A DNA stretch of 7,761 nucleotides from JAGLQA01 sp023135565 (GTDB lineage: Bacteria; Acidobacteriota; Aminicenantia; UBA2199). Below the pieces are notes generated by a model, which was given only the letters and a program-made list of their open reading frames with translations, was not told where the DNA came from and ran no database searches. The stretch spans positions 1 to 7,761 of the forward strand of contig DAOWCY010000280.1 in assembly GCA_030639305.1 (NCBI GenBank), given 5' to 3'. Positions 5,806 to 7,761 of this stretch are shown in pieces. The number at the start of each line of letters is the position of its first letter. Position 1 is the stretch's first letter. A program made the translations under genes and the position numbers.

Positions 5806-7449
5806 ATGCGTATAAAGAATTTTTTAGTTTTAGCTATCACTCTGCTGCTGTTGGTTTCTTTCGGCTGTGACCGTCAAGAAAACCTGGGTGATGACCCGGC
5901 GGCTAATTGGGCCAGGGTGATTTTTGCCCTTACGGACGCCCCCGAGGACGAGTTGTCTGTACTACAGGTTGACCTGACGGAGATGAAAATTACAGACATC
6001 AACGGGATAGAGACGCTTATCTTTTCCGCCGTTGAAGGAGAAATCTTTGTTCTTAATCTACTAAACCTGCAGGACTTAAATGCACTATTGGGATCTGTCC
6101 CCTTAGCGCCCGGGTATTATAAAGAACTTCACCTAAATTATGAAAACGCCGTGGCGTTAGATACGGACTACAACAGCCTGACTGTAAAGGAAAACCATTA
6201 CGGTTCGGCGAAAGTACTATTGAACCCCTATCTGGCTGTAGGTGAAGAAAATGTTTATGTCGAAATCGACTTCGATGTGAACAACTCGGTTTTTAACATT
6301 GTTTCCGGGCCGCACGGCAGCCTGCTGCTGATGCCCACCCTGATCGTCAAGGTCGGCCCCCCGGACGAAGACCCGGAAATCGACGAATTTAAAGGCACGA
6401 TAGAATCGGTAGAAGCCATGTCCATGGTGGTTACCCTTAATGATGAGACAATTAATATTGCTCTCACGGAAAGCACCGTCCTCGAAATAGACGAACTGTT
6501 CACCACCCCCGCCGTGGAAGGATTCGATCTGACTCTCCTCCTCCTCCCCGGCAATATAGTGGAAGTGAAAGGCACCTTAGATGTGGATACCAACACCGTG
6601 ACAGCCACCTGGATCGAACGCAAAATAGAAAACCACGGCCTGGAATCCCAGGGGCTGGTGGTCGCGCTGGGTGACTTTGCAAATGGAGACTTTTCATTCA
6701 ACCTGTTGGTCTTAGATCCGAAAGATTCGGGATTTGAACCCGGTTCTATCCAGAACATCCTTTTCGATGCCAACACTATTTTCCTTTACATCGATCCCCC
6801 GGAGATAGCGGCAGCCGATCAATTGGCTTTAGGCCAGAAGGTCAGGGTAACCGGTATACCGGAAGAAGCCGCTTTTGCCCAGAAAATAAAACTGCGGGAA
6901 ACCAAGCTCTGCGGCACAGTCGTAAGCACACACCCGGATGCAAAACAGGTGGTATTTAATGTGGCCAGGATATGTGGCATCGATGTAGAGAACTTCCCCG
7001 GGTTTATTAACCCGGTCACCGTGGAATTTGTAAACGACTTCCCCACCACCCTGGAAGCCGACGCTGAAACGAAATTTGAAGGCTTTTTCAACCGTGTTAC
7101 CATGGATACTTTTGCTGTCTACGTCTATGAAGAAGAAGAGGACGACGACGAAGAAGGTGACGGCGAAGGTTCCACCTGGGTCGGCAAGACTTTTTCTGTT
7201 ATCAGCTCATCGCCGCTGCAGATCAGCATCACCAGGGGCGATTCCGCGCAAACCTGCACCGTAGTTATGGGTGCGGGAGTGGCTATTGTCGAGAAAGACA
7301 GGAGTGTCACCACGCAGATTTCGGAAGCTGAATTGGGAGCCAATATTAATGCCGGTAAATACGACAAAATGAAAGCAAAAGGAAGCTATGATAGTGCAAC
7401 AAAAACCCTGACTGCTTCTCAGATCGTCATGGATGTGGATAAGAAGTAA
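5806..7449 (+). CDS. Secreted lipoprotein with DUF4382-like domain and repeated DUF5666-like beta modules
   Basis: The 547-residue product begins with a lipoprotein signal peptide: MRIKN, a hydrophobic core, then a lipobox-like VSFGC with the lipidated C21. It should therefore be anchored to a membrane outside the cytoplasm. Residues about 36-183 resemble DUF4382 (ALTDAPEDELSVLQVDLTEMKI, later LAPGYYKELHLNYENA). About 195-274 looks like a DUF5666 module (GTIESVEAMSMVVTLNDE, then PGNIVEVKGTL and TATWIE), and two further similar segments follow at about 280-366 and 367-441. An acidic stretch at 442-454 (EEEEDDDEEGDGE) separates a last beta-rich segment with another KAKGSYDSATKTLTASQI ending. 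The start is the ATG at 5806-5808, with AGGAGG six bases upstream; a longer frame from TTG at 5758 would bury the signal peptide. The domain names come from recalled pattern similarity. The molecular function is unknown. Monocistronic, with a strong terminator. Confidence 0.85.
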   Translation: MRIKNFLVLAITLLLLVSFGCDRQENLGDDPAANWARVIFALTDAPEDELSVLQVDLTEMKITDINGIETLIFSAVEGEIFVLNLLNLQDLNALLGSVPLAPGYYKELHLNYENAVALDTDYNSLTVKENHYGSAKVLLNPYLAVGEENVYVEIDFDVNNSVFNIVSGPHGSLLLMPTLIVKVGPPDEDPEIDEFKGTIESVEAMSMVVTLNDETINIALTESTVLEIDELFTTPAVEGFDLTLLLLPGNIVEVKGTLDVDTNTVTATWIERKIENHGLESQGLVVALGDFANGDFSFNLLVLDPKDSGFEPGSIQNILFDANTIFLYIDPPEIAAADQLALGQKVRVTGIPEEAAFAQKIKLRETKLCGTVVSTHPDAKQVVFNVARICGIDVENFPGFINPVTVEFVNDFPTTLEADAETKFEGFFNRVTMDTFAVYVYEEEEDDDEEGDGEGSTWVGKTFSVISSSPLQISITRGDSAQTCTVVMGAGVAIVEKDRSVTTQISEAELGANINAGKYDKMKAKGSYDSATKTLTASQIVMDVDKK

Positions 7450-7482
7450 AGATATTGAAGTAGATAAGAGAAAAACAAAAAA

Positions 7483-7518
7483 AGGGGTCGTGCTTCACCG
7501 CACGGCTCCTTTTTTTTT
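7483..7518 (+). terminator. Intrinsic terminator of the lipoprotein gene
   Basis: AGGGGTCGTGC (7483-7493) pairs with GCACGGCTCCT (7500-7510) over 11 base pairs including two G-T wobbles, with a six-base loop TTCACC. A run of nine T follows (7510-7518). An A run before the stem would provide a T run on the other strand, so it could act in both directions. Confidence 0.93.
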
Positions 7519-7519
7519 A

Positions 7520-7742
7520 GCCTCCGGCGGGGGTGCTGCGGCGCACCCAGCCTATAAGCTGCTTCGCAGCAGGGTGGTGTTTTTGATTTTAAATAAACAA
7601 AAGTTTTGATCAAACTTTTTCAAAAGTTTGGCCCCCGGCAGGGCCGCCCAATACTGTTGCCTTAAGGCTTGGTGTGTTTTGCGAAGCAATAATGGGGGTC
7701 CAGGGGGAGCCTCCCCCTGGCCCTCGGAGAGCCGCCGGAGGC
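7520..7742. repeat. Non-coding element bounded by 11-bp inverted repeats
   Basis: GCCTCCGGCGG (7520-7530) is the exact reverse complement of 7732-7742. Between them lie several tight inverted repeats: GGGTGC/GCACCC (7531-7536, 7543-7548), GCTGC/GCAGC (7558-7562, 7566-7570), CAAACTTTT/AAAAGTTTG (7611-7619, 7622-7630), the palindrome GCCTTAAGGC (7659-7668), and CCAGGGGGA/TCCCCCTGG (7700-7708, 7712-7720). No reading frame fits. It could be a miniature inverted-repeat transposable element or a dispersed intergenic palindrome family. No target duplication is evident. Confidence 0.5.
7700..7720. repeat. Perfect 9-bp GC-rich hairpin
   Basis: CCAGGGGGA and TCCCCCTGG flank a three-base loop GCC. The stem is very stable, but no T run follows on the plus strand, and the minus strand reads into ACCCCCATT, so it is not a standard terminator on either strand. 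Confidence 0.8.
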
Positions 7743-7761
7743 ATCTTTTCTCCTTAAAGCA

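Noticed and set aside
6255..6776. Minus-strand open frame of 173 codons
   Set aside because: It is antisense to the lipoprotein gene, Ser/Arg/Pro-rich, with no domain and no ribosome binding site context. It is a shadow.
7419..7613. Minus-strand open frame of 64 codons
   Set aside because: It runs through the terminator hairpin and the inverted-repeat region and has no protein-like features.

Overview
The window is ordinary bacterial chromosome. Genes have Shine-Dalgarno sites, promoters are sigma70-like, one terminator is a clear intrinsic hairpin, and there is a housekeeping metK. I cannot fix the phylum from sequence alone. The mix of an S1-fused soluble histidine kinase, an HD-GYP response regulator and a DUF4382/DUF5666-type lipoprotein suggests a free-living environmental Gram-negative-type bacterium with a rich signalling repertoire.

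Layout: positions 1-134 look like the right end of an insertion sequence, with two near-identical 19-bp direct repeats 24 bp apart. This abuts a minus-strand two-gene signalling operon. Its first gene (2610 to 346) encodes a 754-residue soluble hybrid kinase with the order S1-S1-receiver-GAF-like-histidine kinase. It starts at TTG and has its own promoter. Its second gene (353 to 135) overlaps it by 8 bases and is a receiver-domain response regulator cut off right after its phospho-acceptor aspartate, at the insertion-sequence end. Between this operon and metK lies a 150-bp nested inverted repeat.

On the plus strand follow metK (S-adenosylmethionine synthetase, 3028-4188), a strongly base-paired leader (4200-4344), and a receiver/HD-GYP response regulator (4385-5476) that should hydrolyse cyclic di-GMP. 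A 330-base gene-free region follows, holding an 11-C run and three copies of a palindromic operator-like site. Next is a large secreted lipoprotein (5806-7449) closed by a strong terminator. The last 240 bases are non-coding and rich in inverted repeats, with 11-bp inverted ends at 7520 and 7742.

Taken together, the window holds two signalling modules around a housekeeping gene. One may couple RNA or ribosome binding to phosphotransfer (inference), and its output regulator looks broken by transposition. The other is a cyclic di-GMP phosphodiesterase without an obvious adjacent partner kinase. The most unusual object is the S1-domain histidine kinase. The most interesting regulatory objects are the three TGACAAATTTTGTCA-type sites and the folded leader before the HD-GYP gene.
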